Below the pieces are notes generated by a model, which saw only the letters and a list, made by a program, of their open reading frames with translations, had not been told where the DNA came from and made no database searches. Position numbers and translations under genes: made by a program. Positions 53,506 to 61,788 of a stretch of 64,000 nt of DNA are shown here, piece after piece. Origin of the DNA: Clostridium grantii DSM 8605 (GTDB lineage Bacteria; Bacillota; Clostridia; Clostridiales; Clostridiaceae); assembly GCF_900129965.1 (NCBI RefSeq), contig NZ_FQXM01000021.1:7738-71737 (forward strand), written 5' to 3'. Each line of letters begins with the position of its first letter. The stretch's first letter is position 1.

Positions 53506-53799
53506 CTAGTTGCATGAAATTCCTAAATCCTTAAATGAAATTTGAAACTCTTCTTCGTTCAATGGAAAGGATTCAGTATTTGAATTATAAGAGTCTAATG
53601 ATGGAGAATAGATACGAAAAATTATTTTCTTATCCTTAAGATTAAAGTGCATTAGGCGTATATAACCACTTCCACCTTCTTCTAAAGATTGATAATCAAA
53701 TAGTAATTGATAGACTTTACGGTCTGGATAACCATCTCCATTATCATCAATTTCACTTATTTTTTTAGTTGTGCAGTGGTAATGGCCTGATAAAACCAT
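53506..53799 (-). pseudogene. C-terminal fragment of a metallophosphoesterase
   Basis: The 97-residue piece begins at the conserved metal-binding block VLSGHYHCT (GHxH), followed by DDNGDGYPDRKVYQLLFDYQ, GGSGYIRLMHFNLKDKKIIF, as in calcineurin-like phosphoesterases. The whole N-terminal metallophosphatase core is missing, so no activity is expected. The 5' end abuts a palindrome at 53792-53830. Confidence 0.7.
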
Positions 53800-53830
53800 G
53801 ATAAATCTATAAAGGATTAATCATGGTTTT
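53792..53830. repeat. Palindrome overlapping the phosphoesterase fragment
   Basis: AAAACCATGAT and ATCATGGTTTT form a perfect 11-bp stem with a 17-base loop. It begins in the first codons of the truncated gene and may mark the breakpoint or a former terminator. Confidence 0.5.
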
Positions 53831-53868
53831 AAACTTAGTTTTGATTGTAAAAGAAATTCAGATACAAA

Positions 53869-54027
53869 TTAACTCCCGCCATTTTTCTTTGCTTCTTTTC
53901 CACTTTCATTTATTCCAGGCTCTTCAATAGTAGTGCTCAAGGAATTCTTAGCACGCTGTCCTTGAGATTTTGTGCCGTTTTTATTATAATTTTCTTTTGT
54001 CCATTCTCTTGCTTTTTTAGTTTTCAT
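53869..54027 (-). CDS. Small hydrophilic protein of unknown function
   Basis: Minus-strand frame of 52 residues: MKTKKAREWTKENYNKNGTK, SQGQRAKNSLSTTIEEPGIN, ESGKEAKKNGGS. Lysine-rich, no hydrophobic segment. It resembles small spore-type or nucleic-acid-binding proteins in composition, but no family is claimed. The ribosome site is weak (AGAG). Could be a genuine small gene. Confidence 0.45.
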   Translation of the reverse strand: MKTKKAREWTKENYNKNGTKSQGQRAKNSLSTTIEEPGINESGKEAKKNGGS

Positions 54028-54198
54028 AATAATTCTCTTTTAACTTTGGTTTATAAAGCATGCTTAATATAGTATTTATTATGTGCAAATATTAATATAT
54101 TAATCTTTTAAAATATATATAAAGAATATCAGTTGACATTTGTTATAATAAAATTCACTTAATATTTTTATATTGTTGAAATTTCAGGGGGTGAAATG

Positions 54199-54516
54199 AT
54201 GAGCAAAAAATTAAAAATACTTGCCGTATGGGGATTTGGAATAGGTACTAGTCATATGTTAAAAATCAATATAGAAACAGTGTTAAAAAAAAATAGGATA
54301 GATGCAGAAGTTGAAAATATAGATATTACCTCAGCCAAGGCAATACATTGCCATATGATTTTTACATCTAGTGAGTTTTACCATGAATTGAAGGATGAAG
54401 TTTCTGTGCCTTTGATCAAGACTAATAATTTTTTAAACAATGAAGAAATTGAAGAAAAAGCTATGACGATTATTAAAGAAATCTTATCAGCCAATTTACT
54501 ATTGCATATTCATTAA
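54199..54516 (+). CDS. PTS IIB-like protein (ascorbate/lactose type) lacking the active Cys
   Basis: The first 90 residues (LKILAVWGFGIGTSHMLKIN, NRIDAEVENIDITSAKAIHC, HMIFTSSEFYHELKDEV) match UlaB-type PTS IIB domains, which carry a phospho-cysteine in xCGxGxGTS. Here the codon is TGG (Trp) in place of TGT/TGC, so phosphoryl transfer should be lost. ATG 54199 (second of ATG ATG) follows AGGGGGTG. It has no IIA or IIC partner. The C-terminus (SANLLLHIH) is extra, and one frame over lies a transporter scrap, so this is probably a decayed gene. Confidence 0.6.
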   Translation: MSKKLKILAVWGFGIGTSHMLKINIETVLKKNRIDAEVENIDITSAKAIHCHMIFTSSEFYHELKDEVSVPLIKTNNFLNNEEIEEKAMTIIKEILSANLLLHIH

Positions 54517-54656
54517 TATTAACTATTACATTTTTAGTGGTTGGGTTAATTATAGGGGCAGAAGCTGGAATAGAAGTTTTTAGGACGGCTTTAAGTTCTA
54601 TCTCAACAATAGGTTTGCCATGCCTTCTCTATTTAACACAGTTGCAGGCTTTAATT
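54486..54656 (+). pseudogene. Membrane-transporter scrap after the PTS IIB frame
   Basis: In the third frame ISQFTIAYSLILTITFLVVG, LIIGAEAGIEVFRTALSSIS and TIGLPCLLYLTQ form one or two hydrophobic helices, ending before the palindrome at 54659. This is part of a lost membrane protein (a PTS IIC or another permease); no clean start or end exists. Confidence 0.35.
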
Positions 54657-54658
54657 GG

Positions 54659-54699
54659 AGCAACAAAAATTGCTCATTTCATTTACAATTTTTGTTGCT
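54659..54699. repeat. Palindromic repeat, full copy
   Basis: AGCAACAAAAATTG and CAATTTTTGTTGCT around a 13-base loop. It interrupts the boundary between the transporter scrap and the IS200 remnant. Confidence 0.85.
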
Positions 54700-54874
54700 C
54701 AATGTATCACAATTTATGGGAGATTTAAAAGGAAAAAGTTCATTGATGATATTTGATAGGCATGCAAATTTAAAGTACAAATATGGAAACAGCCAGTTTT
54801 GGTGTAAGGGTTATTATGTTGACACAGTTGGCAGAAATAAAAAGGTTATAGAAGAATATATAAATCATTCCTAA
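54697..54874 (+). mobile_element. IS200-family transposase remnant (C-terminal part)
   Basis: A frame of about 55 residues reads VSQFMGDLKGKSSLMIFDRH, ANLKYKYGNSQFWCKGYYVD, TVGRNKKVIEEYINHS. This is the C-terminal block of IS200/IS605 TnpA (SLMIFDRHANLKYKYGNR.FW..GYY), just after the catalytic Tyr region, of which only the FMGDLKGKSS lead remains. The upstream half is missing. The adjacent palindrome may be an old IS end. Confidence 0.75.
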
Positions 54875-54905
54875 CAGAATCACAATGGATTCTGTTTTTT
54901 TTTTG
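54874..54905 (+). terminator. Terminator after the IS200 remnant
   Basis: ACAGAATC / GATTCTGT stem with a short CACAATG loop and ten Ts. Confidence 0.8.
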
Positions 54906-54957
54906 ACAATATCGATATTCGATGTTACAATTAAATTGTAAAATATCGATATTCGAT
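54903..54957 (+). promoter_or_regulatory. PadR promoter with paired operators
   Basis: TTGACA (54903-54908), 17 bases, TACAAT (54926-54931) is a near-perfect sigma-A promoter. The 16-mer AATATCGATATTCGAT occurs at 54908-54923 and again at 54942-54957, 34 bases apart, so a repressor dimer could cover the -35 region and the start site. PadR family members commonly autoregulate in this way. Confidence 0.75.
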
Positions 54958-54975
54958 ACTAAACGAGGTGATCTA

Positions 54976-55299
54976 ATGGCAAGAGATAAGTATCAAACGT
55001 TAACGGAGCAAATGTTTTATATCCTTATTTGTCTAACACAAGAGAGCTGTGGTGTTGATATTATGAAAAAGGTAGAAGAACTTACAAATGGAAGGGTTAT
55101 CATCGGACCAGGAACTCTATACAGCTTGTTAGATAACTTTGTAAAAGAAAAAATTATTATAGAAACCAAAATAGAAAATCGAAGAAAAAATTATGTTATA
55201 ACAAGCCATGGGACAGAAATGATTGAAAAGGAATATCTTCGAGTGACCAAATTAAAAAATGATTATGAAATGTTGATAAAAGGAGGTAAGGAACAATGA
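54976..55299 (+). CDS. PadR-family transcriptional regulator
   Basis: The 107-residue winged-helix protein starts at ATG 54976 after GAGGTGATCTA. It contains QTLTEQMFYILICLTQESCG, the PadR motif IGPGTLYSLLDNFVKEKII and the wing NRRKNYVITSHGTEMIEKEY. Its own promoter carries two identical operator repeats, so autoregulation is likely. The next gene (DUF2812) overlaps its stop by 4 bases; PadR plus DUF2812 is a known pairing in Firmicutes. Confidence 0.93.
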   Translation: MARDKYQTLTEQMFYILICLTQESCGVDIMKKVEELTNGRVIIGPGTLYSLLDNFVKEKIIIETKIENRRKNYVITSHGTEMIEKEYLRVTKLKNDYEMLIKGGKEQ

Positions 55300-56684
55300 A
55301 AGATAAATCAAAAAGAATAATGAATTTTAGATTTGATCGTTATGAAGACGCGGAGAACAAATTGGAGAAACTAGCAGCAAAGGGACTATATCTTGAGGAG
55401 TGTGGATCTTTTTTATGGACATTTAGAAAAGGAACACCGAAGAAATTAAAATACACTGTCACATATTTTTCAGAAGGTTCCATATTTAATCCTGACATTA
55501 CTGATAACCAGCAAACTTATATCGAGTATGCAAAGGCTGCTGGTTGGAATTTTGTGACTCAATTTAATCAGATGCAAATTTTTTGTAGTGAAGCTGATAA
55601 TCCGATACCTTTTGAGACAGACGAAAAAGAGAAATTAAACAATATCAAAAAATGTATGAAAAAGAGCTTTCTTCCGTCTATATTTGTTATGATTTTAGTC
55701 TTTGTATTAAATTTGATTGTGCAGTTCAATTCATTTCAATTAAACCCAATAGATTATTTGTCAGATCCCATTCGATTATTAAATAGTTCCATGATAGCAG
55801 CGGCTACCATATATCAAGTGTATTCATTAATGACTTACTTTCTTTGGCTTAAACGTTCGGAAAAATCAATTGCTTTTGGTGGGGAATGTGTAAAGAGAAG
55901 TAACATAGTGTATAAAATTGTTGATATCATCTTTATGTTTTTTTTGTTCTGCAGTCTAGGTTACTTATTATTTTACCTGGCATTTAAAACAAGCAGGTTC
56001 GCTTTAGTTATATCTATCGGACAAGTTCCTATTCTGATGATTGTATTTTGGTCATCAATAAAATATTTGAAGAAGAAAAAAGCAACTGCTACGGTGAATA
56101 AATTGATATCATATACAGTGCTCATCATTGCTAGCTTTGCTTATCTAGCATTACTTATGGCGTTCATTATGAAATTTGGATTTGGCATAAGTAATGAGTC
56201 GAATTATCAAACTGTTGATTGGCAACTTTCTGAAACAGAAAGCTATGAGTACAGACTCTATAGCGACGAAATCCCTCTTACCAGTGAGGATTTATACGGT
56301 CCAATTGATTACAACTATTATTCATATGAAAAGGAGATTGATAAAACTTTCTTTCTTTCCAAAAGTGCATATCGTCAAGATTCGCCGCCAGCAAAAGATA
56401 CTCCTCCACGGATTGAATATGAGATATTAGAACCTCAATTTGATTTCGTTTATAGACTTGCCAAGGAGCACCTACTTGAAATACCAGAGTGGCGAGATAA
56501 CACGACTTTTGAATCCATGGATAACAAAATATTTGACACAGTAGAAGCTTATCAACGCTATTATGAAAACACTCCCACAGGAGTATATATGTTGTTTTTC
56601 GGGGATAGAATTATTACACTCAATATGGAAGAACCATTAACCACAAAACAAATATCAATTATTAAAGAAAAATTGCAAATATAA
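55296..56684 (+). CDS. DUF2812 membrane protein of the PadR operon
   Basis: This 462-residue protein has an N-terminal DUF2812-type domain (residues 1-110: FRFDRYEDAENKLEKLAAKG, YLEECGSFLWTFRKGTPKKL, NQMQIFCSEADNPIPFETDE), then five membrane helices and a C-terminal extracytoplasmic region (290-462) lacking clear homology. ATGA overlap with padR ensures coupling. DUF2812 proteins are thought to be membrane-associated partners of PadR-type regulators, often tied to stress or drug responses, but the activity is unknown. Confidence 0.85.
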   Translation: MKDKSKRIMNFRFDRYEDAENKLEKLAAKGLYLEECGSFLWTFRKGTPKKLKYTVTYFSEGSIFNPDITDNQQTYIEYAKAAGWNFVTQFNQMQIFCSEADNPIPFETDEKEKLNNIKKCMKKSFLPSIFVMILVFVLNLIVQFNSFQLNPIDYLSDPIRLLNSSMIAAATIYQVYSLMTYFLWLKRSEKSIAFGGECVKRSNIVYKIVDIIFMFFLFCSLGYLLFYLAFKTSRFALVISIGQVPILMIVFWSSIKYLKKKKATATVNKLISYTVLIIASFAYLALLMAFIMKFGFGISNESNYQTVDWQLSETESYEYRLYSDEIPLTSEDLYGPIDYNYYSYEKEIDKTFFLSKSAYRQDSPPAKDTPPRIEYEILEPQFDFVYRLAKEHLLEIPEWRDNTTFESMDNKIFDTVEAYQRYYENTPTGVYMLFFGDRIITLNMEEPLTTKQISIIKEKLQI

Positions 56685-56715
56685 ACATAGAGTGAAGAAT
56701 TGTAACATACATCAA

Positions 56716-56755
56716 AGCAAGTCACCCTATAATATACTTTGTAGAGTGGCTTGCT
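56716..56755. terminator. Terminator hairpin after DUF2812
   Basis: AGCAAGTCACCCTA and TAGAGTGGCTTGCT are imperfect inverted repeats that could form a stem-loop with a T-rich tail. Confidence 0.5.
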
Positions 56756-56794
56756 ATTTCTATCTATTCTTCTATAGTAACTGTCGTTATAAAT

Positions 56795-58579
56795 GTAAGC
56801 GTAAAAAATTAAGTACCTAGATATACTATCCTCTCATTGATAAAATTATCTCATAAAATTATTAGTGGGAGGATAAACTATGGCTAGAAAATTAGATAAT
56901 ACAGCATGGGAGGAATATATAAATAAATTTGATTCACTCCAAGGCTCAAAAACAGTAATAGATTTTTGTGTTGAAAATGAGCTTATAAAAAGTCAGTTTT
57001 ACTATCATAAAAAGAGATTATTTTAACCAATGAACTTGATGAAAATACAAAACTATTAATTAGTAAAGTTGAATTAATGGAAGAAGCAATTGATAAAAAA
57101 AATAAACAATTAAGTTCAAAGGAAAACGAAATACAACAATTAAAAAATGAGATAGAATTTCTAAAAAGAGTTATATCTAATAAAAATAGAAAGATATTTG
57201 GTACATCTAGTGAGCAGGTAGATGTTAACCAATTATCTCTTTTTAATGAAGCAGAAAAATTTAGTGATTCTAAAGTAGAAGAACCTACTTTAGAGGAAAT
57301 TACATATAAAAGAGCTAAGAAAAGTAACTATACTGGCAAAAAAGATAATCTTGCAAATCATGCGAAAAAGAAACTGGTGAAAGTAATATAGTTTCAACTC
57401 AAATGCCACAAACTATTTTTTACAATAGCATGGCTTCTAATGAGTTAATTGCCCATACTCTTATCCTTAAGTACCAGCATGCAATGCCTTTATATAGACA
57501 AGAAAGTTACTTCGATATGATGGGGGCTACGCTTTCAAGACAAACCCTTTGCAACTAGACCATGGCAGCATCCACAGCTCTTGAGCCTGTATACAATCAT
57601 ATGAAAAAAGAGTTGCTTAGCCGCAACTATATTAATGCTGATGAGACAACCTTGAAAGTAATTAATGATAATGGTAAAGACTCCAAGAGCAAAAAATATA
57701 TGTGGCTATATATGAGTAATACAAAGGCAAAGCCTGTAATCTTGTATGATTATCAGAGTACTAGATCCAGCTCTTGCCCGAAAAACTTCCTAGGAGATTT
57801 CAATGGATTTCTTCAAACAGACGGATACATTGGGTACAATTCTGTTAGCGAAGCTACAATGGTATATTGCTTAGCTCATATAAGAAGATACTTCCATAAT
57901 ATAATTGTAGATTTAGATGAAGAAGCCCTAAAAAATTCTAGATCCTAGATCAATAATAGGGTTTAATTATTGTGAGCAAATTTATAAACTTGAAAAAGAA
58001 CTTCGTGAAACCTATTCAAGTAATGAAAATTATTATGATATTAGATTTAAAGTAAGAGCTGAAAAATTAGCTTTAATTTTAGATGATTTTACTCATTATG
58101 CTGAGAGAGAAATAAAAGATGCTCTTCCAAGAAGTCCTTTAGGTAAGGCACTTGATTATGCTAAGAAGCACTTATCAGGATTAAAAAATGTATTGTTAGA
58201 TGGTTCACTAGAAGTAGACAATAATGCAGCAGAAAGAGCTATTAAGCCTTTTGTAATAGGTGGTAAGAACTTTATTTTTGCGAATACTGCTAAAGGTGCA
58301 ACCTCTAGTGCCAATATTTATAGCATAGTTGAAAGTGCCAAAGCTAATAATCTAGTTGTAGAAAGATATTTAGTTTATTTATTTGATAATCTACTACAGA
58401 TAGATATCTCTCATAGCGAAGCTCTTGATAATCTTATGCCTTGGTCAGGCAACATACCTGAAAATATTAAAATTAAAGATAAGAAATAATTTAAATCCTA
58501 GTAGAGCTTGTATTGCCTTACTAGGATATTTTAATACTATTTTTTAAGTTATAGAAGATGCTAAAACTTTGACGCTTAC
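56795..58579 (+). mobile_element. IS66-family insertion sequence, decayed
   Basis: Ends GTAAGCG...at 56795 and CGCTTAC at 58573-58579 are inverted. It contains a short OrfA-like frame (56880-57026: MARKLDNTAWEEYINKFDSL...), a piece of TnpC (57077-57391: NKKNKQLSSKENEIQQLKNE, IFGTSSEQVDVNQLSLFNEA), a middle with frame changes (YADETTLKV-like: NADETTLKVINDNGKDSKSK, PLYRQESYFDMMGATLSRQT) and the C-terminal half (58193-58489: VDNNAAERAIKPFVIGGKNF, FANTAKGATSSANIYSIVES). Several indels and internal losses make it inactive. The two ends are about 1.8 kb apart, below the usual 2.3-2.7 kb. Confidence 0.85.
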
Positions 58580-58680
58580 GAAGTTTTAGGTTGGAAGGAA
58601 AGAGAGGATAACACAAGATACAGTAATCTATAATTGTAATTCATTTAGTAATGTGATAGAGGGCTATCTATCCTGTGATA

Positions 58681-58721
58681 AGCAACAAAAATTGCTCATT
58701 TCATTTACAGTTTTTGTTGCT
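58681..58721. repeat. Palindromic repeat, full copy
   Basis: AGCAACAAAAATTG and CAGTTTTTGTTGCT around a loop; one base differs from 54659 on the right arm. It lies between the IS66 end and the YwqG fragment. Confidence 0.85.
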
Positions 58722-58862
58722 CTTTCGAATACATAGAGACATTTTATAACACAACAAGGATTCATAACCATTGTGGTATGAAATCTCCCTACGATTACGA
58801 AGATGCTTTCGCAAGTTAAATTACTAAATTAAAATATTTATATTTAACTTGTCCTTTTTCTT

Positions 58863-59102
58863 GACATAAGACCAGAGTATCGTTGGTATGGCGAAAAGAA
58901 CAAGATTGGAGGATATCCCAATTTCGTGCAGTGGAACCGACATGGCGAGGAAGATGTGTTGTTGCTGCAGATACCTAGTTCAGGACGTAGCCAACGCAGG
59001 ATTACGTGGGGGGATTGCGGTATAGCCAACTTCTTTATCAAGGAAGAAGCTTTGGCAAAACGTGATTTTTCTGATGTTATGTACCATTGGGATTGTTGCT
59101 AA
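58863..59102 (+). pseudogene. YwqG-family (DUF1963) C-terminal fragment
   Basis: Frame from 58863 reads DIRPEYRWYGEKNKIGGYPN, FVQWNRHGEEDVLLLLQIPS, ITWGDCGIANFFIKEEALAK, RDFSDVMYHWDCC (stop 59100-59102). This is the conserved C-terminal part of YwqG proteins (LGYPxFxQ, LLLQxDSD, MWGDxGxxxFFI). The N-terminal half is missing. GC content and codon use are clearly higher than in neighbours, pointing to a different origin. Confidence 0.75.
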
Positions 59103-59121
59103 AGAAGGAAGATGTTTAGCA

Positions 59122-59161
59122 ACCAAAGAAAGTCTTTCGTTTCACTGAAGACTTTCTTTGG
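59122..59161 (+). terminator. Long hairpin (possible terminator)
   Basis: CCAAAGAAAGTC and GACTTTCTTTGG form a 12-bp stem with a short loop. A second hairpin, GAAGCACCC/GGGTGCTT with a T-tract (59161-59188), adjoins and is the better terminator. Confidence 0.6.
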
Positions 59162-59416
59162 AAGCACCCTATGGGTGCTTATTTTTATATTTATGTAAAA
59201 ATATTCTAATAAGTAATATCCTTTTCATTTTTTTCTCCCTTCTAAAAGTACTATTTTATCTAATTTAACAAAGTGTATTTCCTGCTTCAATGAACCCTTG
59301 TTCTAAAATTTTTTAAATAAACAATAAAAATATAATAAAATTCAATAAATATTTATTGAAAAACGATAAATAATATGTTAGAATCAATATGAAAATCAAT
59401 TTGTGAGGTGCTTTTA

Positions 59417-59698
59417 ATGAAACCAGAATCACTTTTTTTAAAGTCAGCAGTTTTTCTTGTGGGGCTTCCTATTATTGCTTTGTGCATTTTGGGGTTGCCC
59501 TGAATAGCTAATAATCCAGTGAATCCAAATTATGACATTGTTTTTTCCCTATCAGATAAAGACGATGACCCAGGTGCTATAATAATAGGAATGGTCCATA
59601 TATTTGATTCCATGGTAATATCGGTATTTGCTGCTGTTCTTAAAAGCTATTGAAAAATGCCATAGATATAAAAGATGAAAATGACTTAAGGATATGAG
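59417..59698 (+). pseudogene. DUF2975 membrane protein, decayed
   Basis: ATG 59417 (after GTGAGGTG) begins MKPESLFLKSAVFLVGLPII, ALCILGLP, then TGA, later fragments IANNPVNPNYDIV, and the end AIDIKDENDL before the HTH gene. DUF2975 proteins are four-helix membrane proteins of about 160 residues; here an in-frame stop, frame changes and a deletion leave under 100 codons. The pair DUF2975 plus YozG-type HTH is common in Firmicutes. Confidence 0.65.
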
Positions 59699-59707
59699 GT
59701 GCATAAG

Positions 59708-59920
59708 ATGGCAATTGTAATTAGTATTGATGTGATGTTGGCTAAAAGGAAAATGAGTGTTACAGAACTTTCGGAGCGAGTTGGAATAACCATGGCTAAC
59801 ATTTCCATATTAAAAAATGGAAAGGCAAAAGCTATAAGATTATCAACCCTAGATGCCATATGTAAGGCTTTAGAATGTCAACCTGGAGATATTATAGAAT
59901 ATAAATGTGATGAAGAGTAA
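59708..59920 (+). CDS. YozG-like Cro/CI-type HTH regulator
   Basis: The 70-residue helix-turn-helix protein (ATG 59708 after GAGGTG) reads AIVISIDVMLAKRKMSVTEL, SERVGITMANISILKNGKAK, AIRLSTLDAICKALECQPGD, with the HTH from 20 to 55 and a conserved QPGDIIEY end. This is the YozG type found next to DUF2975 genes. As the DUF2975 neighbour is broken, its target may be missing, but its own frame is intact. Confidence 0.9.
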   Translation: MAIVISIDVMLAKRKMSVTELSERVGITMANISILKNGKAKAIRLSTLDAICKALECQPGDIIEYKCDEE

Positions 59921-59945
59921 ACTTAGTGATTGAGGAGGTAATACC

Positions 59946-61190
59946 ATGGACATTAACGAAAAGATTGTTGAAAATATTGATAACCCACATGAATTAGAGA
60001 AATTTTATAGAAAAGACCCTGAAGCTTTTAAGAAATCATTCTCATACGTCTGGGAAGAAAACCATGATTCTAAGGTTCTTGGAGTTTGGTATGAAAGATT
60101 GTATTTTAAGGACACGTCAAGTACTGGATTAGTTTCATTTCTACAGAAAGATTTCTTATCAATGAGTATATTAGCAATTCTGGCAGGGATAGTAACTAGG
60201 ATAATAATGCATTTTATAACACAAGAGGCAATAGCACCTATTAATATTATTTTTGGAATATTTCCCTTTATTGCTACTTATTTTGTTTATAATAATATCC
60301 CCAAAAGAAAAATTTTATATACTATTGCAGGCTTATTTATAATCTCTGCAATTTATATTAATTTATTACCACTAGAGCAGAAAGATAGTATTACTATGGC
60401 ATATCTACATCTCCCTATTTTCTCATGGATATTAATGGGGCTTGCGTTTTCCGGCAATGAATATAGAAGTGGAAGTAAAAGATTAGCCTATCTTAAATTT
60501 AATGGGGAATTTTGCATACTCTACGCCATCATGGCAATTAGTGGAATGCTGCTAACAGCATTAACTATGCAACTATTTAACTTTGTTGGATTAGATATAT
60601 CAAAATTCTATTTTAATAATGTAGTTATATTTGGGGTAGCTGGATTAGCTATGGTGGCTACATACCTTGTAACAAGAAACCTTAAACTTGCTAAAAACAT
60701 TGCACCATATATAGCTAAAATTTTCAGCCCTCTTGTACTAGCTACCTTGATGGTCTATATTATAACCGTAATATGGGTAGGAAAAAATCCATTATTGGAT
60801 CGAAATTTCCTCATATCCTTTAATGGAATACTCATAAGCGTATTAACTGTAACAATATTCTCTATTACAGAAAGCGGAACTGATGAGCGAAAGACTATTT
60901 CTGATTATATAAATTTTGCACTAATTGTTCTTGCTCTTGGAATTGACAGTGTTGCTTTATCAGCTATAGTGTTTAGGCTTTCCTCATATGGTATTTCACC
61001 AAATAGGATTGTTGTTTTAGGAGTAAACATACTGATTTGGGTAAATTTAATTTGGATTATGCTATCCTATATGGGTTTTCTAAAAAACAAAACAGGGGCA
61101 GTAGCCGTTCAAAATGCCGTTACAAAGTATTTACCTTTTTATGGGTTTTGGGCAGGTATTGTTACTTTTGTTTTTCCTTTGATTTTTTAA
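59946..61190 (+). CDS. Polytopic membrane protein of unknown function
   Basis: This 414-residue protein starts at ATG 59946 after GAGGAGG, 25 bases after the HTH gene. A soluble lead (residues 1-65, EKIVENIDNPHELEKFYRKD, VWEENHDSKVLGVWYERLYF) is followed by ten or so hydrophobic helices (FLSMSILAILAGIVTRIIMH to YLPFYGFWAGIVTFVFPLIF). It resembles DUF4153-type membrane proteins in outline but the family is not certain. It is co-transcribed with the HTH regulator, which may control it. Confidence 0.65.
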   Translation: MDINEKIVENIDNPHELEKFYRKDPEAFKKSFSYVWEENHDSKVLGVWYERLYFKDTSSTGLVSFLQKDFLSMSILAILAGIVTRIIMHFITQEAIAPINIIFGIFPFIATYFVYNNIPKRKILYTIAGLFIISAIYINLLPLEQKDSITMAYLHLPIFSWILMGLAFSGNEYRSGSKRLAYLKFNGEFCILYAIMAISGMLLTALTMQLFNFVGLDISKFYFNNVVIFGVAGLAMVATYLVTRNLKLAKNIAPYIAKIFSPLVLATLMVYIITVIWVGKNPLLDRNFLISFNGILISVLTVTIFSITESGTDERKTISDYINFALIVLALGIDSVALSAIVFRLSSYGISPNRIVVLGVNILIWVNLIWIMLSYMGFLKNKTGAVAVQNAVTKYLPFYGFWAGIVTFVFPLIF

Positions 61191-61788
61191 GTTGTTATTA
61201 AATTTCAAACACTGAAAATCCTGGGCTATTACATTAATTAAAGAGCAACAAAAATTGTTTATTTCATTTACAATTTTTGTTGCTCTTAGCAAATGTGTGA
61301 AAAAAGGTTTCAGTTTTGTTCCTTGAAGTGAACTGGCTTCGATTGGAGTGAGGCATTGATAAGCGTGTTTTTGCGGTTCAATGGCCAGTGGAATGAGATG
61401 TCTGTTCACTATGCCTTTTGTACTTTGGATTAGGGGAACAAAAGAATATTATGATTAATTTTATTAGTATTTATATTTTTACTAGATAGGTCTATCATCT
61501 GCTATTCAGAAACATATTATCTATATTTATTTAGCAACCAAAATAATGGATTATATTGAAGAAATATATTTGGGATATATGACGTATTTATACTTATTAT
61601 GGTATAATATTCATAAAATGTTGTTGTGTATTTATTATTTAAAATGCTAGTTTTGTTTATAATGGGAAGGCAAATATTTTATTTTTTATAGGTTGTTTAT
61701 ATAAAATTTACAGAAGGTTCTTTGGCTCTAGGGGACATTCTGAGGACATGCAATGGACGAAGTTGCTAATATCGCTAGGAGGAATAAA
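61191..61788. other. Non-coding stretch with one palindromic repeat
   Basis: About 600 bases with no intact gene. It contains a full copy of the palindrome (61244-61284) and a TATAAT-like motif at 61603-61608 upstream of the ATPase gene. No RNA gene is seen. Confidence 0.6.
61244..61284. repeat. Palindromic repeat, full copy
   Basis: AGCAACAAAAATTG and CAATTTTTGTTGCT around a loop (TTTATTTCATTTA). Its loop differs from the others, but the arms are perfect. Confidence 0.85.
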
